NCBI RefSeq assembly: GCF_009770985.1
Contig: NZ_WSRW01000003.1
Location: 481,275 to 545,274 of the forward strand
DNA from: Mucilaginibacter lacusdianchii
GTDB lineage: Bacteria; Bacteroidota; Bacteroidia; Sphingobacteriales; Sphingobacteriaceae
DNA: 64,000 bases
Reading direction: 5' to 3'
In this document: piece after piece, positions 1 through 8,461 of the stretch
Position numbering within the stretch: position 1 is the stretch's first letter
How the letters are laid out: each line of letters opens with the position of its first letter
Made by a program: the position numbers and the translations under genes
Notes under the pieces: generated by a model
The model's database searches: none
Seen by the model: only the letters and a program-made list of their open reading frames with translations
What the model was told of the DNA's origin: nothing

Positions 1-701
1 AAGAGGTTGCTTTTCTGGTATTCAGCATACAACTCTTCTATGGCCAAATCATATTTGTTTTCGTACCGGATATGATTTGCTTGCAAAAGATTAATAATGT
101 GTTGCGATAGCCGGCCGATAATAACCAGTGTGCAGTCTAAATCTTTAATAGCTTCAATCAGCCGTTCAAGGTTTTTGTTAAAAGCAGTGCCGATTTGCAG
201 TAAACGCGGAGGCTTGCCTTGCTGAAGCGTTGCTATTGGCTTATAAATTTCATCAATAAAATTGCCTATAACACTAACCTTTTTGGGATTTACTTTTATG
301 TACTTAAGCAATTCACTTTTGGTGTGATTGGATACAACCGTCACCTTTTGGGAAAAAGTTACGGGAAAGTAAATCCAAAATAGCCAATAGACGTTTCGAG
401 CCAGCCAGCCTTTGTTGTGCATAAAGCCGAAATCATGAATGGTTAAAACACGTTTGCTAAACCAGGCTCCCAAAATGGTGTAATGGACATCGCCAGTAAT
501 ATGAATAATCTTCTTTTTGTGCGATAGTAGTGCTGATGTATTTAATACTCGGTTAAGCAAGCCTTTACTATAATGAGATAACTCAACATTGTTTATAGGT
601 AAATTCTGTTTGTTGAGTGAAGATGAAATATTGTAAAACAGATATTCAATGCTGCATTGACCCGGAAAGGGTTTCCTGAAAATAAGCACAATCTCTTTCA
701 T
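1..701 (-). CDS. GT4-type glycosyltransferase, 3' part cut by window edge
   Basis: The frame opens with ATG at 699-701 and reads without a stop to base 1, so only about the first 233 residues are present. The protein starts MKEIVLIFRKPFPGQCSIEY, continues with a GDVHYTILGAW stretch and an IHDFGF motif, then VTVVSNHTKSEL and, after a linker, LLQIGTAFNKNLERLIEAI. This is the usual order of a GT-B fold family 4 enzyme: the acceptor domain, then the start of the sugar-nucleotide-binding domain. The catalytic E-x7-E region would lie outside the window. With the sugar transferase at 4388 it suggests an exopolysaccharide cluster continuing to the left. The acceptor and donor cannot be told. Confidence 0.8.
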   Translation of the reverse strand, partial: MKEIVLIFRKPFPGQCSIEYLFYNISSSLNKQNLPINNVELSHYSKGLLNRVLNTSALLSHKKKIIHITGDVHYTILGAWFSKRVLTIHDFGFMHNKGWLARNVYWLFWIYFPVTFSQKVTVVSNHTKSELLKYIKVNPKKVSVIGNFIDEIYKPIATLQQGKPPRLLQIGTAFNKNLERLIEAIKDLDCTLVIIGRLSQHIINLLQANHIRYENKYDLAIEELYAEYQKSNL

Positions 702-1370
702 TAACGCGATGGTATTGCTGGTTACAGTTATTATGCGCCCATAACGGTAATGGGCAGTAAGCGGATATTTATGTAGATGAGTAGCGTTTGCTGCTAGCAC
801 CTTTTTATTAAAATAGAGTAGCTTTTACCTGGAGACATTTGTGCTGTTACAGAAAACAGCTTCGCCATTTTGCTTACAGCAATTACTTTTCAAAAGGCAA
901 CAAAGCATGGTTGTTTACTTGTTGCTGATGGTGAAATTAGGTATAGTTTAATTAAGAATTAAGGATAACTGGGCTTATGATACCCTAATTGTGAAATAAG
1001 GTGAAGCTTTGTGAAATGGTGGTTGAAAAAGAAAAAATGTATGGAGAGAAAGGAGAGATGTGATAAGTAATAATAACCTCATATCATTACAAAAATACCA
1101 AGTGAGCTATTCTGAATATTGCATTTGCCTGTGCAAAAAGTAACATAACTTCACATAAGATGTGCATTGATACTCAGTTTGTTTCAATTATTTTGATGGC
1201 TGTTTGCTAATATTCAAATTTGAGCTTTATGTCAGTAAATAGTTAACGGGTCCTGGTTGAGTGCGAGATTCAGCCAGGCCTTTTTTAAATCGCCCATCAC
1301 TTAAATAAAACAACAAAGGCTACGTTGAAAATATACGTCCTGTATGCAGCTTCTGATAAATAATTAAAAT
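702..1370. other. AT-rich intergenic stretch with one terminator-like hairpin
   Basis: About 670 bases without a convincing reading frame on either strand. It holds the upstream region of the leftward glycosyltransferase and of the rightward small gene at 1371. The only structure I can support is a plus-strand hairpin with a T-tract near 1252-1286, listed separately. Confidence 0.5.
1252..1286 (+). terminator. Terminator-like hairpin with no gene upstream on its strand
   Basis: CCTGGTTGA at 1252-1260 pairs with TCAGCCAGG at 1270-1278 (one G-U pair) and is followed by CCTTTTTT. The geometry is that of an intrinsic terminator reading rightward, but no plus-strand gene lies in the 550 bases before it. 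It could end a small RNA, act as an attenuator in the leader of the gene at 1371, or be chance. Confidence 0.45.
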
Positions 1371-1625
1371 ATGAATTTCCAATTAATTAAATATCCTTTG
1401 GCAAATGTTGAGGGTGAGGTAGATGCCAACGGTATTTGGTTAAGCCCCGAAATTAATTACGAAGAAACGATTAATGCAATCAATCTGTACTTGAATGCCA
1501 AAAATCTGAAACTGGTTAATGGCAGTTTTAAAGTAGTTAAAGAAGGATTGAATTTATACGCCACCGGCTATGCCGAAAAGCGTATGAGCAGGTGGACGTC
1601 CGGCGAGGATGACCCAATATCTTAA
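1371..1625 (+). CDS. Small protein of unknown function (84 aa)
   Basis: ATG start, 84 residues, no signal peptide or membrane segment. The sequence looks like a real soluble mixed alpha/beta protein (LIKYPLANVEGEVDANGIWL at the start, a hydrophobic core around ATGYAEK) and has ordinary codon use. I do not recognise the family. It lies in an AT-rich stretch with other small orphans, about 100 bases before a 51-residue cysteine-rich protein on the same strand. Function unknown. Confidence 0.6.
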   Translation: MNFQLIKYPLANVEGEVDANGIWLSPEINYEETINAINLYLNAKNLKLVNGSFKVVKEGLNLYATGYAEKRMSRWTSGEDDPIS

Positions 1626-1728
1626 AGTAGTTTAGTGAAACTTTATGTGGCTACACATAAAATCGGCACCAAATTGTTCAAGAAATTATATTTAATAATA
1701 GCTACTACTAATCTTTTAAGATAATAAA

Positions 1729-1884
1729 ATGAACAGCATTTTGTACTGTAAACAATGTGGAAAAGACGATGTGGAACGTATTAAGAGAGGGTACATCTTC
1801 AGAACTTTTCTTCCTTGGCTTCCTGTTTATAAATATATATGCCGGGCTTGTTTAAAAGAATGGTACTCTTTCAGCAGAATTTAA
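1729..1884 (+). CDS. Small zinc-ribbon-like protein (51 aa)
   Basis: ATG at 1729 opens a 51-codon frame. Two CxxC pairs are visible: YCKQCGK near residues 7-10 and ICRACLKEW near 38-41, separated by a basic aromatic stretch (RGYIFRTFLPWLPVYKY). Four cysteines in this spacing are the mark of a one-domain zinc ribbon, which usually binds nucleic acid or protein. The regular spacing and the well-formed frame support a real gene despite its small size. The partner and role are unknown. Confidence 0.6.
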   Translation: MNSILYCKQCGKDDVERIKRGYIFRTFLPWLPVYKYICRACLKEWYSFSRI

Positions 1885-2372
1885 ATTGACACGCTTGAAT
1901 ATTTCTGCATTTCCTATATTTTAATAGGCTTAATCTGGAACAGAGACACATATCGTCAATCGACTAAAGCTCTATAGATATTAGTAGCGATTATAGTCCC
2001 TATCTTTTTTCCTAAACATAACATACATCGGCCTTTTGAAGCTACAAATGGTAGTAGATTCAGTTGCTCTTTTACTTTAATGATTAAATTCTTGTGGAGG
2101 TACAAGTCCAATATATAGCTTAAAGATCATGCTTTTTTCACTGCCAAGCTTGTGAAGCACTGTAAGCCTTATAAGTAAGTACTGGTAGATTATTATTCGA
2201 TTAAGCGCAAGTAATGATAGCCTACTAAGTGCTCAATCATGATTTGTATTAAAACGCTGAAAAATAAGCCATTAGAGATATAATTAAAATTTTTGATTTT
2301 TATGGTAACCAACTCGTACAAATTACCGTAAAATTCATTTAACATAGCGGCTAACGATTGAATAAAGAAGCT

Positions 2373-2402
2373 CGTTTAAATAGATTTAAATCTATTTAAA
2401 CG
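2373..2402. repeat. Perfect 30-base palindrome
   Basis: Each half is CGTTTAAATAGATTT or its complement, centred between 2387 and 2388. It is fully self-complementary with no loop, which fits a binding site for a dimeric protein better than a terminator. It lies about 100 bases before the small gene at 2502 and 420 bases from the start of the HTH regulator gene that faces it. The AT-rich setting makes short palindromes common, but 30 perfect bases are not expected by chance. Confidence 0.6.
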
Positions 2403-2458
2403 CAAAAAAGCTTAATTGTATTCTTATATTTACGACATAATAAAAATTTCCGTTTAAG

Positions 2459-2480
2459 TAAACACCTTTTAAGGTGTTTA
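2459..2480. promoter_or_regulatory. Hairpin just upstream of the gene at 2502
   Basis: TAAACACCTT at 2459-2468 and AAGGTGTTTA at 2471-2480 form a 10-base-pair stem with a two-base loop, ending 21 bases before the ATG. It could be an operator or a leader hairpin that affects translation. It shares the GTTTAA core with the palindrome at 2373. Confidence 0.45.
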
Positions 2481-2501
2481 AATATTTGTTTTGTGTATTT
2501 T

Positions 2502-2789
2502 ATGAATAACTTTCAATCTGATGACTTTGACGCGGCCATCGATATCACTATAAAAGGTGTTACGTATAGTTTTAATACGGTTTACATCAGCGATTTTTTA
2601 ACCAATTGCGAAGCTTTCATGTCTATTGACGGCAACGATTTTGAAGTAATGACTCAAAACATTGCAGACGCGGTTATAGACAATGCAACCACCGAAGCAA
2701 GTATTAACGAGCTTAGGCCGCAGTTGAAATTTTTACGAGAAATTGGCTTTTTGCTGAAAGGATTTACTAAAGTCTCAGATGAAGAATAA
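2502..2789 (+). CDS. Small acidic protein of unknown function (95 aa)
   Basis: The frame can be opened by GTG at 2493 or ATG at 2502; I take the ATG. The product is acidic (SDDFDAAIDITIKGV near the start, KVSDEE at the end) and cytosolic, with no signal or membrane segment. I do not recognise the family. A palindrome and a hairpin lie directly upstream, and an HTH regulator is encoded convergently 33 bases downstream, so the two may form a small regulated pair; that is inference only. Confidence 0.55.
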   Translation: MNNFQSDDFDAAIDITIKGVTYSFNTVYISDFLTNCEAFMSIDGNDFEVMTQNIADAVIDNATTEASINELRPQLKFLREIGFLLKGFTKVSDEE

Positions 2790-2822
2790 TTCTTCACTGT
2801 AACTTATACTACCAGGTTTATA

Positions 2823-3203
2823 CTAAAAGTTGCCAGCTTCCCTTTGCTTCATGCTGTTTAAAAGCAAATTGTTATATTTTTCTAGCAGTGCAATGTACTT
2901 GTCTTTCCAATAATCGTCTGACATTTCTTTTAATTCTTCTTCCTCATTACTGTTTAACAACACGATGTTGTTTTTAAAGTATTTAAACTCACTAGAACTG
3001 AAAAGATTCGGAAATTCCACAGAGAAATCGTGCTTAAGTGCGCAACCAATTCTGTAAATAATTTCTTTTTTTAGTCTTCTCTGGTTAAACCAATTGTAAA
3101 CAGATCTTCTGTTAACATTTGTAAGACGAGCTAGTTCAGTTAAGCTATACCCATTTCTTCGTATAACCTTTTCTACTATCTGACCATAGTGCTGTTCCAT
3201 CAT
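2823..3203 (-). CDS. Helix-turn-helix regulator, XRE-like (126 aa)
   Basis: The N-terminal 55 residues read as a DNA-binding helix-turn-helix: YGQIVEKVIRRNGYSLTELA, then RLTNVNRRSVYNWFNQRRL, with the turn around residues 22-45. The C-terminal half is charged and ends with a probable coiled coil (EEELKEMSDDYWKDKYIALL). This layout fits a small XRE-type repressor or activator. Its own upstream region is a long AT-rich gap. Targets are unknown; the palindrome at 2373 is the nearest obvious candidate site. Confidence 0.7.
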   Translation of the reverse strand: MMEQHYGQIVEKVIRRNGYSLTELARLTNVNRRSVYNWFNQRRLKKEIIYRIGCALKHDFSVEFPNLFSSSEFKYFKNNIVLLNSNEEEELKEMSDDYWKDKYIALLEKYNNLLLNSMKQREAGNF

Positions 3204-3856
3204 TGTGTGTTTAAGTTTTAGGATAAGATATTATTTAAATACAAGTAACTACAGACATTTAACTGCATAGGTTTATTGAGTTAAGTAATATTTAGTTTTT
3301 TAAATGTACGCAATATTTTTTTCTAATAATGATAAATATTTTGAGAAATAAATTTTCTGTATTGATAATTTAATTATAAAGATAATTTATTTTCGTTTAA
3401 TATAATATCTTTTTTTCGTAATAATTATAACTGGAATGCCACCCAACTAAGATATTTATATTTTTAATATTATTTAAGGGGTGTTTTAACCATATTTAAT
3501 ATTATAAATAATTTTAATTTAGGTTAATTTCTATTCCGTGTAGTTTTGTAAAATTTTTATCACATTAACAAATTTCCCTGTAAACGCTATGTCTAATTGA
3601 TGAATATTAGCTAATAGGAAACTTTTTTCTCGAATTTCACACATTTATATATACTATTATACAACAGCTTAATTTAAGATTGTAGCTTCTGTTTTCCATG
3701 TAACTTTATTTCAGTAAAAGCTAAAAGCACATTACATAATTATAAATTCTGAAGCTAATGAGCGGTTCTAACCCTTTATTTGGTTAACTGTCAGAATAGT
3801 TACATGCGTCTGGGAATTTGAATCACCTATCCATTAATACACTTAATTAAGCATTT
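3204..3856. other. Very AT-rich intergenic stretch
   Basis: About 650 bases made largely of A and T runs, with stops in all frames. It serves as the upstream region of the leftward HTH gene and of the rightward secreted protein gene at 3857. I see no gene, repeat or clear promoter that I could defend in it. Confidence 0.5.
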
Positions 3857-4255
3857 ATGAAACCAACATCACAATTTAATCGCAAAGCTTTAATAGCTGT
3901 TCTAACTCTTTCTGCTTTAAGCTTTCATGTGCATAGTCAGAGCCAAGCATTGCAAACAAATTTTGCAACTGCTTCAAAAGTTAACCTTACCGATACGTCT
4001 TATACTGTTAAATCAACCTCAATAATTAAAGATACTGTAGCATGTATGTTCAACCAGGTCGGCAGTAAACGCCCAATGCTGATATGGCGCAAAGGATACA
4101 TTGTGTTGGTCAATAATCAGGTTACCGTTAATAATCAGCCATATGCCTCTAAAAATGTGTCAAGTCTTACTGGTCTGTACGGCAATGAATTTTTAACGGC
4201 TAGCAAAAAGCCTCTTGGCAAAAGAAATGTTATCCAGGTAATCTTATTAAATTAA
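3857..4255 (+). CDS. Small secreted protein of unknown function (132 aa)
   Basis: A Sec signal peptide is clear: a basic start (MKPTSQFNRK), a hydrophobic core (ALIAVLTLSALSF) and a likely cleavage site after HVHSQS, near residue 29. The mature part is about 100 residues, rich in Asn, Val and Thr, with one cysteine, and looks beta-rich. Similar small exported proteins are common in this phylum, but I do not recognise a family. It lies upstream of the sugar transferase at 4388 in the same direction, separated by a hairpin, so co-transcription is uncertain. Confidence 0.65.
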   Translation: MKPTSQFNRKALIAVLTLSALSFHVHSQSQALQTNFATASKVNLTDTSYTVKSTSIIKDTVACMFNQVGSKRPMLIWRKGYIVLVNNQVTVNNQPYASKNVSSLTGLYGNEFLTASKKPLGKRNVIQVILLN

Positions 4256-4281
4256 TCAAATTACGAATCCTGTAATTTGAT
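4255..4281 (+). terminator. Hairpin after the small secreted protein gene
   Basis: ATCAAATTAC at 4255-4264 pairs perfectly with GTAATTTGAT at 4272-4281, starting at the last base of the stop codon. The T-tract is poor (ACCTTTT), so termination may be weak. Confidence 0.4.
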
Positions 4282-4387
4282 ACCTTTTAGCGGCGCTGTC
4301 CCTGTCGGGCATGCTAATATTTATAAGCAGTGCATTTTACCGCCGTTGCACCCACGTTATTTAACTGTTTAATTGTAAATAAGATAT

Positions 4388-5779
4388 ATGCAAAACCGTT
4401 ACTTATATATCGCAGGTATAGTGTTGCCATTGGTCGATTTTTTAGGCATCAACGTAGCTTACATGGTTGCTTTTGATGTACTGAACCCAACATGGCGCAG
4501 CATACCCTTCAGTAACCTTATGCAAATGCTTATCATATGCAATTTGCTTTGGGCTATGATTGCAAAGTACATAAAGCTGTATGACGAAGTAAATCTATAT
4601 AGTCTTAATAATTTATTCAGCTTAACTACCAAAAGTGTTTATATACACCTTTTGTTGTTCATTGCATACCATGCCATTGTAGGTAGTTTCATAACCTATT
4701 ACGTTTTTTTAATAGTTTTTTATGCGCTGCTACATGTGCATTTGATATGTAGTTATTATACTTATAAGCTGCTGCGGCCTTTTATTAGGCAAAAGTATAA
4801 GTTAAAAAAGCCTGTTGCGCTGATGGGGATGAACCCGGAAAGTACGCAACTGGCTTACTATTTTCAAAGCAATAATTTGGATTACAGCCAGACGAGGTTT
4901 TTAGATGAACATGATTGTTTGGTAATTGAAGACAAGGAGCTTACTGTACAGCAAACATGCCAGCATATACAAGAAGTGGCTCAAAAAGGTATTTATGAAG
5001 CCTACGTGCTGTTATCTCCCGAAAAAATTAGTGGTATTGAAGTTTTGATTAATGAAGCTAAGAATCATTATGTAAATTTAAAATTTGTTTCCGATTTTAA
5101 TCCTGCCTTAACATTGCCGTTGCCCAACAATCATCTGGCTTATTTCTCCATTAAAAAAATGGATAATGAACCCTTAGAGGAAATTAAAAATCGATTTGCA
5201 AAACGCGTTTTCGATATTGTGTTTAGCTTGTTTGTTATTGTATTTATATTAAGCTGGTTATATCCCATTTTTGCTTTAATCATTAAGCTGGAGAGTTCCG
5301 GTCCTGTGATTTTTAAACAGTTACGTAGCGGCCGGTACAACCAAGATTTTTGGTGTTATAAATTCAGAAGCATGCGAATGAATAACGACGCTGATAATCG
5401 CCAGGCAACCAGATTTGATAACCGTGTTACGAGGTTCGGTCGTTTTATCAGGGCTACTAGTTTGGATGAGCTACCCCAGTTTTTTAATGTTTTGATGGGA
5501 GACATGAGCATAACCGGACCCAGACCCCATATGCTGAAACACACAGAAGAGTATCGCGGAATTATAGATAATTATATGGTGCGGCACTATTTGAAGCCTG
5601 GCATAACCGGCTGGGCTCAAGTGAATAACTTAAGAGGTGAAACCACTGACGTTCAATTGATGCAGAAGCGTATCGATCATGATATCTGGTACTTGAAAAA
5701 TTGGTCGCTACTATTAGATATGAAGATTGTTTTTCTTACAGCGCTTAATGTTATCGCCAGAAACGGTGAAGTATATTAA
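4388..5779 (+). CDS. Undecaprenyl-phosphate sugar phosphotransferase (WcaJ/WbaP type)
   Basis: This is a 463-residue polyprenyl-phosphate hexose-1-phosphate transferase, the enzyme that starts lipid-linked exopolysaccharide synthesis at the inner membrane. The N-terminal half has four hydrophobic segments within about residues 1-120, then a Rossmann-like region (PVALMGMNPES). The catalytic C-terminal half shows the family motifs in order: KRVFDIVFSLFV (membrane hairpin), SSGPVIFKQLRSGR, FWCYKFRSMR, SLDELPQFFNVLMGDMSITG followed by PRP, and LKPGITGWAQVN. Length and order fit full-length family members. The partial glycosyltransferase at the left edge is the likely pathway neighbour. The sugar donor cannot be read from the sequence. 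Confidence 0.9.
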   Translation: MQNRYLYIAGIVLPLVDFLGINVAYMVAFDVLNPTWRSIPFSNLMQMLIICNLLWAMIAKYIKLYDEVNLYSLNNLFSLTTKSVYIHLLLFIAYHAIVGSFITYYVFLIVFYALLHVHLICSYYTYKLLRPFIRQKYKLKKPVALMGMNPESTQLAYYFQSNNLDYSQTRFLDEHDCLVIEDKELTVQQTCQHIQEVAQKGIYEAYVLLSPEKISGIEVLINEAKNHYVNLKFVSDFNPALTLPLPNNHLAYFSIKKMDNEPLEEIKNRFAKRVFDIVFSLFVIVFILSWLYPIFALIIKLESSGPVIFKQLRSGRYNQDFWCYKFRSMRMNNDADNRQATRFDNRVTRFGRFIRATSLDELPQFFNVLMGDMSITGPRPHMLKHTEEYRGIIDNYMVRHYLKPGITGWAQVNNLRGETTDVQLMQKRIDHDIWYLKNWSLLLDMKIVFLTALNVIARNGEVY

Positions 5780-5888
5780 GTACTTTGTTAATTATAATTT
5801 CGGTGGCGTTTTCTGTATTGAAACTTATGCATCACTGCTACTAAAAATTCAATAACAGTGTAATGATAGAATTTGAAGCCGGTTGGCA

Positions 5889-5916
5889 TTTGAAAGTGTT
5901 AAGTCTGTTATCTTTG
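5889..5916 (+). promoter_or_regulatory. Probable Bacteroidetes promoter for the MOSC gene
   Basis: TTTG at 5889-5892 and TATCTTTG at 5909-5916 match the -33 and -7 elements of the Bacteroidetes housekeeping promoter. The spacing is 16 bases, slightly short. The start codon follows 20 bases later. Confidence 0.4.
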
Positions 5917-5935
5917 TTGTATCAATTTCAGGCAT

Positions 5936-6757
5936 ATGCTTCACGTAAATCAGCTTTACATTTATCCTATTAAATCATTAGGTGGTATTTCAGTAACGGA
6001 AGCTCGTGTAACGCCCACTGGTTTAGAACACGACAGGCGCTGGATGCTGGTAGATGAGCAAAATAAATTTTTATCGCAACGTACCTTGCCACAGCTGGTT
6101 CATTTTAAATTGCAGTTGACCACAGAGGGATTGCAGGTACAGCACCAGCAATCAGAAGATTCAATTGTAATTCCTTACCAGCCCCAAACACAAGAGTATG
6201 CCCAGGTAAAAATATGGGATGATATATGTACTGGTCAGTTTGTAAGTGCCGAAGCCGATGCATGGTTTACGGCACAAAGTGGTTTAAGCTGCCGTTTAGT
6301 GTACATGCCCGATAGCACACAGCGGCAGGTAGATTTAAGGTACGCGCAGCCAGGCCAAATTACATCATTTTCTGACGCTTATCCAATCTTGCTCATCAGC
6401 CAAGAATCATTAGACGATTTGAATAGCCGCTTGCCTGAACCATTGCCGATGAACCGATTCCGGCCGAATATAGTATGTTCTGGCGGCGAACCTTATATTG
6501 AAGATATGCTAGCCCAATTTGATATTGGTGGAATTCATTTTTATGGTGCAAAATTATGCGCCCGCTGTATAATGACAGGTGTTGACCAAGACACCGCCCA
6601 AACCGGAGTTGAGCCTCTAAAAACACTGGCTACGTATCGTAAGCGTAATAATAAAATTTATCTCGGCCAAAATTTACTTTATAATAGCAACGGGGTTATA
6701 AAAACAGGCGAAGTTCTGAATATTCATAAAATGGCTAATGTTCAGCCATTTGGATAG
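5936..6757 (+). CDS. MOSC domain protein
   Basis: The 273 residues show the two halves of a MOSC protein: an N-terminal beta-barrel domain (YIYPIKSLGGISVTEARV, then GLEHDRRWMLVD, near residues 8-40) and the MOSC core with MNRFRPNIVCSGGEPYIED and the cysteine motif CARCIMTGVDQDT near residue 210. MOSC domains bind the molybdenum cofactor or carry sulfur; this length and layout resemble YcbX-type molybdoenzymes and the mARC family, which reduce N-hydroxylated compounds. No ferredoxin domain is fused at the C-terminus, unlike E. coli YcbX. The substrate is unknown. Confidence 0.85.
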   Translation: MLHVNQLYIYPIKSLGGISVTEARVTPTGLEHDRRWMLVDEQNKFLSQRTLPQLVHFKLQLTTEGLQVQHQQSEDSIVIPYQPQTQEYAQVKIWDDICTGQFVSAEADAWFTAQSGLSCRLVYMPDSTQRQVDLRYAQPGQITSFSDAYPILLISQESLDDLNSRLPEPLPMNRFRPNIVCSGGEPYIEDMLAQFDIGGIHFYGAKLCARCIMTGVDQDTAQTGVEPLKTLATYRKRNNKIYLGQNLLYNSNGVIKTGEVLNIHKMANVQPFG

Positions 6758-6841
6758 TGAATTCAATAGGTCTTCATTAACGATCTGTGAAAATTATTAC
6801 CTTCACAGAACCAATTCAATACAAGACAGGTTTAATATAAT

Positions 6842-7081
6842 ATGAAAAACGCTTTCGAAATAGATATTCCGATGAAAGATCACCCGCTGGTGATTATGGT
6901 TAAACCACGCGAAGCAGATGCCGAACATGTTTTTGATCTTTACTATTGTGATGAACTTTGTGGTTGCTTAGTTAAAAACGAGCACAATGTTTGGATTTAC
7001 GAGCCACACGCTCATGCTGCTTTGCTATTAAATGCAGAACAAATTCAGCACCTTGGGCAGGAGATAGGCTCACATCAGTAA
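6842..7081 (+). CDS. Small protein of unknown function (79 aa)
   Basis: ATG start, 79 residues, soluble, mildly acidic, with several His and Cys residues (YYCDELCGCLV, YEPHAHAALL). I do not recognise the family. It lies 84 bases after the MOSC gene on the same strand and ends before a shared terminator. The His/Cys content could mean metal binding, but nothing else supports that. Confidence 0.55.
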   Translation: MKNAFEIDIPMKDHPLVIMVKPREADAEHVFDLYYCDELCGCLVKNEHNVWIYEPHAHAALLLNAEQIQHLGQEIGSHQ

Positions 7082-7200
7082 TTGCAAGCCTAATTACCTA
7101 AGCTTCATCAAGATCGCTCTTAATGTAATGAACATTCAAGATTGTGTTAACTGAAATGTCTTAACAATTGCTTGAATTGTATCTAATCAACAGCGGCGTC

Positions 7201-7253
7201 AAAATAAAAATGCCTGGTTGCTTTAAAATCTGCATCCAGGCATTTATTTATTA
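7201..7253. terminator. Bidirectional terminator between convergent genes
   Basis: ATGCCTGG at 7210-7217 pairs with CCAGGCAT at 7236-7243, flanked by A-rich sequence on the left and TTTATTTATT on the right. It can serve both the gene ending at 7081 and the leftward gene ending at 7251. Confidence 0.65.
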
Positions 7254-8306
7254 AAATATGTATCGTATGCCGCACCATGGAATTTCTTCAGTAAGCATAT
7301 TAATAAATGTATCAATCATTCGCGCTTTTAACTGGTGCTGGTAGCGGATGTTGATGCCACCAAAACTGCTGCGTTTTGTTTCCTGTAACTCGGGCAGCCA
7401 CAGTAATTCTTCTGCCTTAGGGTTAATGTTGAGATTAGCCAAATGCTGCATTTCATTGTGTGTTAAAAATATCACCTCGCTTTGCATTTGTTTCTTTACC
7501 TCAGTACTTACTACTGCATTTAGTTGCCTGAACAATTCACGATAATCTTCTTCCCAATCGCGTTCTACACCGCGTAGCCTATCATATACAATCACTGGCG
7601 AAAAATTAACATGCACCTCGTAACCGGCAGCATAAAAGTCGTTTATTGCTTGCAAACGTTTTTCTATGCTATCCGTACGTACATCAACCAGCTTACTCAC
7701 ATCGGTTGGCATCAGGCTAAATCTGATGCGTATTTTTCGTTGTGGGTCAAAATCAAGCATATTATGGTTTACAAACTTAGTAGCAAATGTAGCTTTGGCC
7801 CTTGTATGCTCTTTGTAAAACTGAAACACATCGGCTATTCCCGGTGATATATCATAATCAATGGATACATCAGAATTGCAGCCAATATCATAAGTATAAA
7901 ATTGAGGGTCTGTTTGATTAGGCACCCGTGGCCAAGGTTGTGTCATAACATGCTTTTCAACCGTAGCAATTATCTCGTCTGTATTGGTAAACACAGTTAT
8001 GGGGTTTAGCGATTTGTGGCGGTCTACATAACAATAAGCACAGCCGCCATAACAGCCATTCGCTAAACTGGGCGATATAAAATCGGAGCTGCGTCCACTA
8101 TATTTAATTTCACGAGTTTTAAGCCGTCCAAGTACCAACAGGTCAGACTTAGCTTTGTAATGCTGCATGTCGTCCAACTCGGGCAACCGGTTATGTTGTT
8201 TTATAGGCAGGCGCACAGCATCCGGATATTTAGCAGCAACAGCTTCTCCGTTTTTATTTAATGCATCAGGTGTAAACAGTATTTGTTTGGGCTTAAAATC
8301 GGGCAT
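7251..8306 (-). CDS. Spore photoproduct lyase-like radical SAM protein
   Basis: The 351-residue protein carries the radical SAM cluster motif CYGGCAYC (Cys 85, 89 and 92), followed by YVDRHKS. It resembles the spore-photoproduct-lyase-like branch found in bacteria that do not form spores. In Bacillus the lyase reverses a UV thymine dimer using SAM and a 4Fe-4S cluster; in this branch the substrate is not established to my knowledge. The rest is a TIM-barrel-like domain (FATKFVNHNMLDF, RIRFSLMP, VHVNFSPVIVYD). It is a single-gene unit facing a shared terminator. DNA repair is the usual guess, not shown. Confidence 0.85.
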   Translation of the reverse strand: MPDFKPKQILFTPDALNKNGEAVAAKYPDAVRLPIKQHNRLPELDDMQHYKAKSDLLVLGRLKTREIKYSGRSSDFISPSLANGCYGGCAYCYVDRHKSLNPITVFTNTDEIIATVEKHVMTQPWPRVPNQTDPQFYTYDIGCNSDVSIDYDISPGIADVFQFYKEHTRAKATFATKFVNHNMLDFDPQRKIRIRFSLMPTDVSKLVDVRTDSIEKRLQAINDFYAAGYEVHVNFSPVIVYDRLRGVERDWEEDYRELFRQLNAVVSTEVKKQMQSEVIFLTHNEMQHLANLNINPKAEELLWLPELQETKRSSFGGINIRYQHQLKARMIDTFINMLTEEIPWCGIRYIF

Positions 8307-8461
8307 AATCTGTTTTACAGGTTCATTTTATATGCTTAAGAACCATGCCAACTACCGTTTGGCAGTAGGTTAATTGTAATGCTGGTGCCATATTCAGCCA
8401 GCTTAACAGCATTAAAACTATAGCTTAAAAAGGTTGTTATAACTGGTAGAAAACATCATAA

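Larger units (their letters stand above)
1885..2501. other. AT-rich intergenic stretch carrying two palindromes
   Basis: About 600 bases with stops in all frames and no recognisable gene remnant. The last 130 bases hold a perfect 30-base palindrome and a strong hairpin directly before the gene at 2502, listed separately. Confidence 0.5.
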
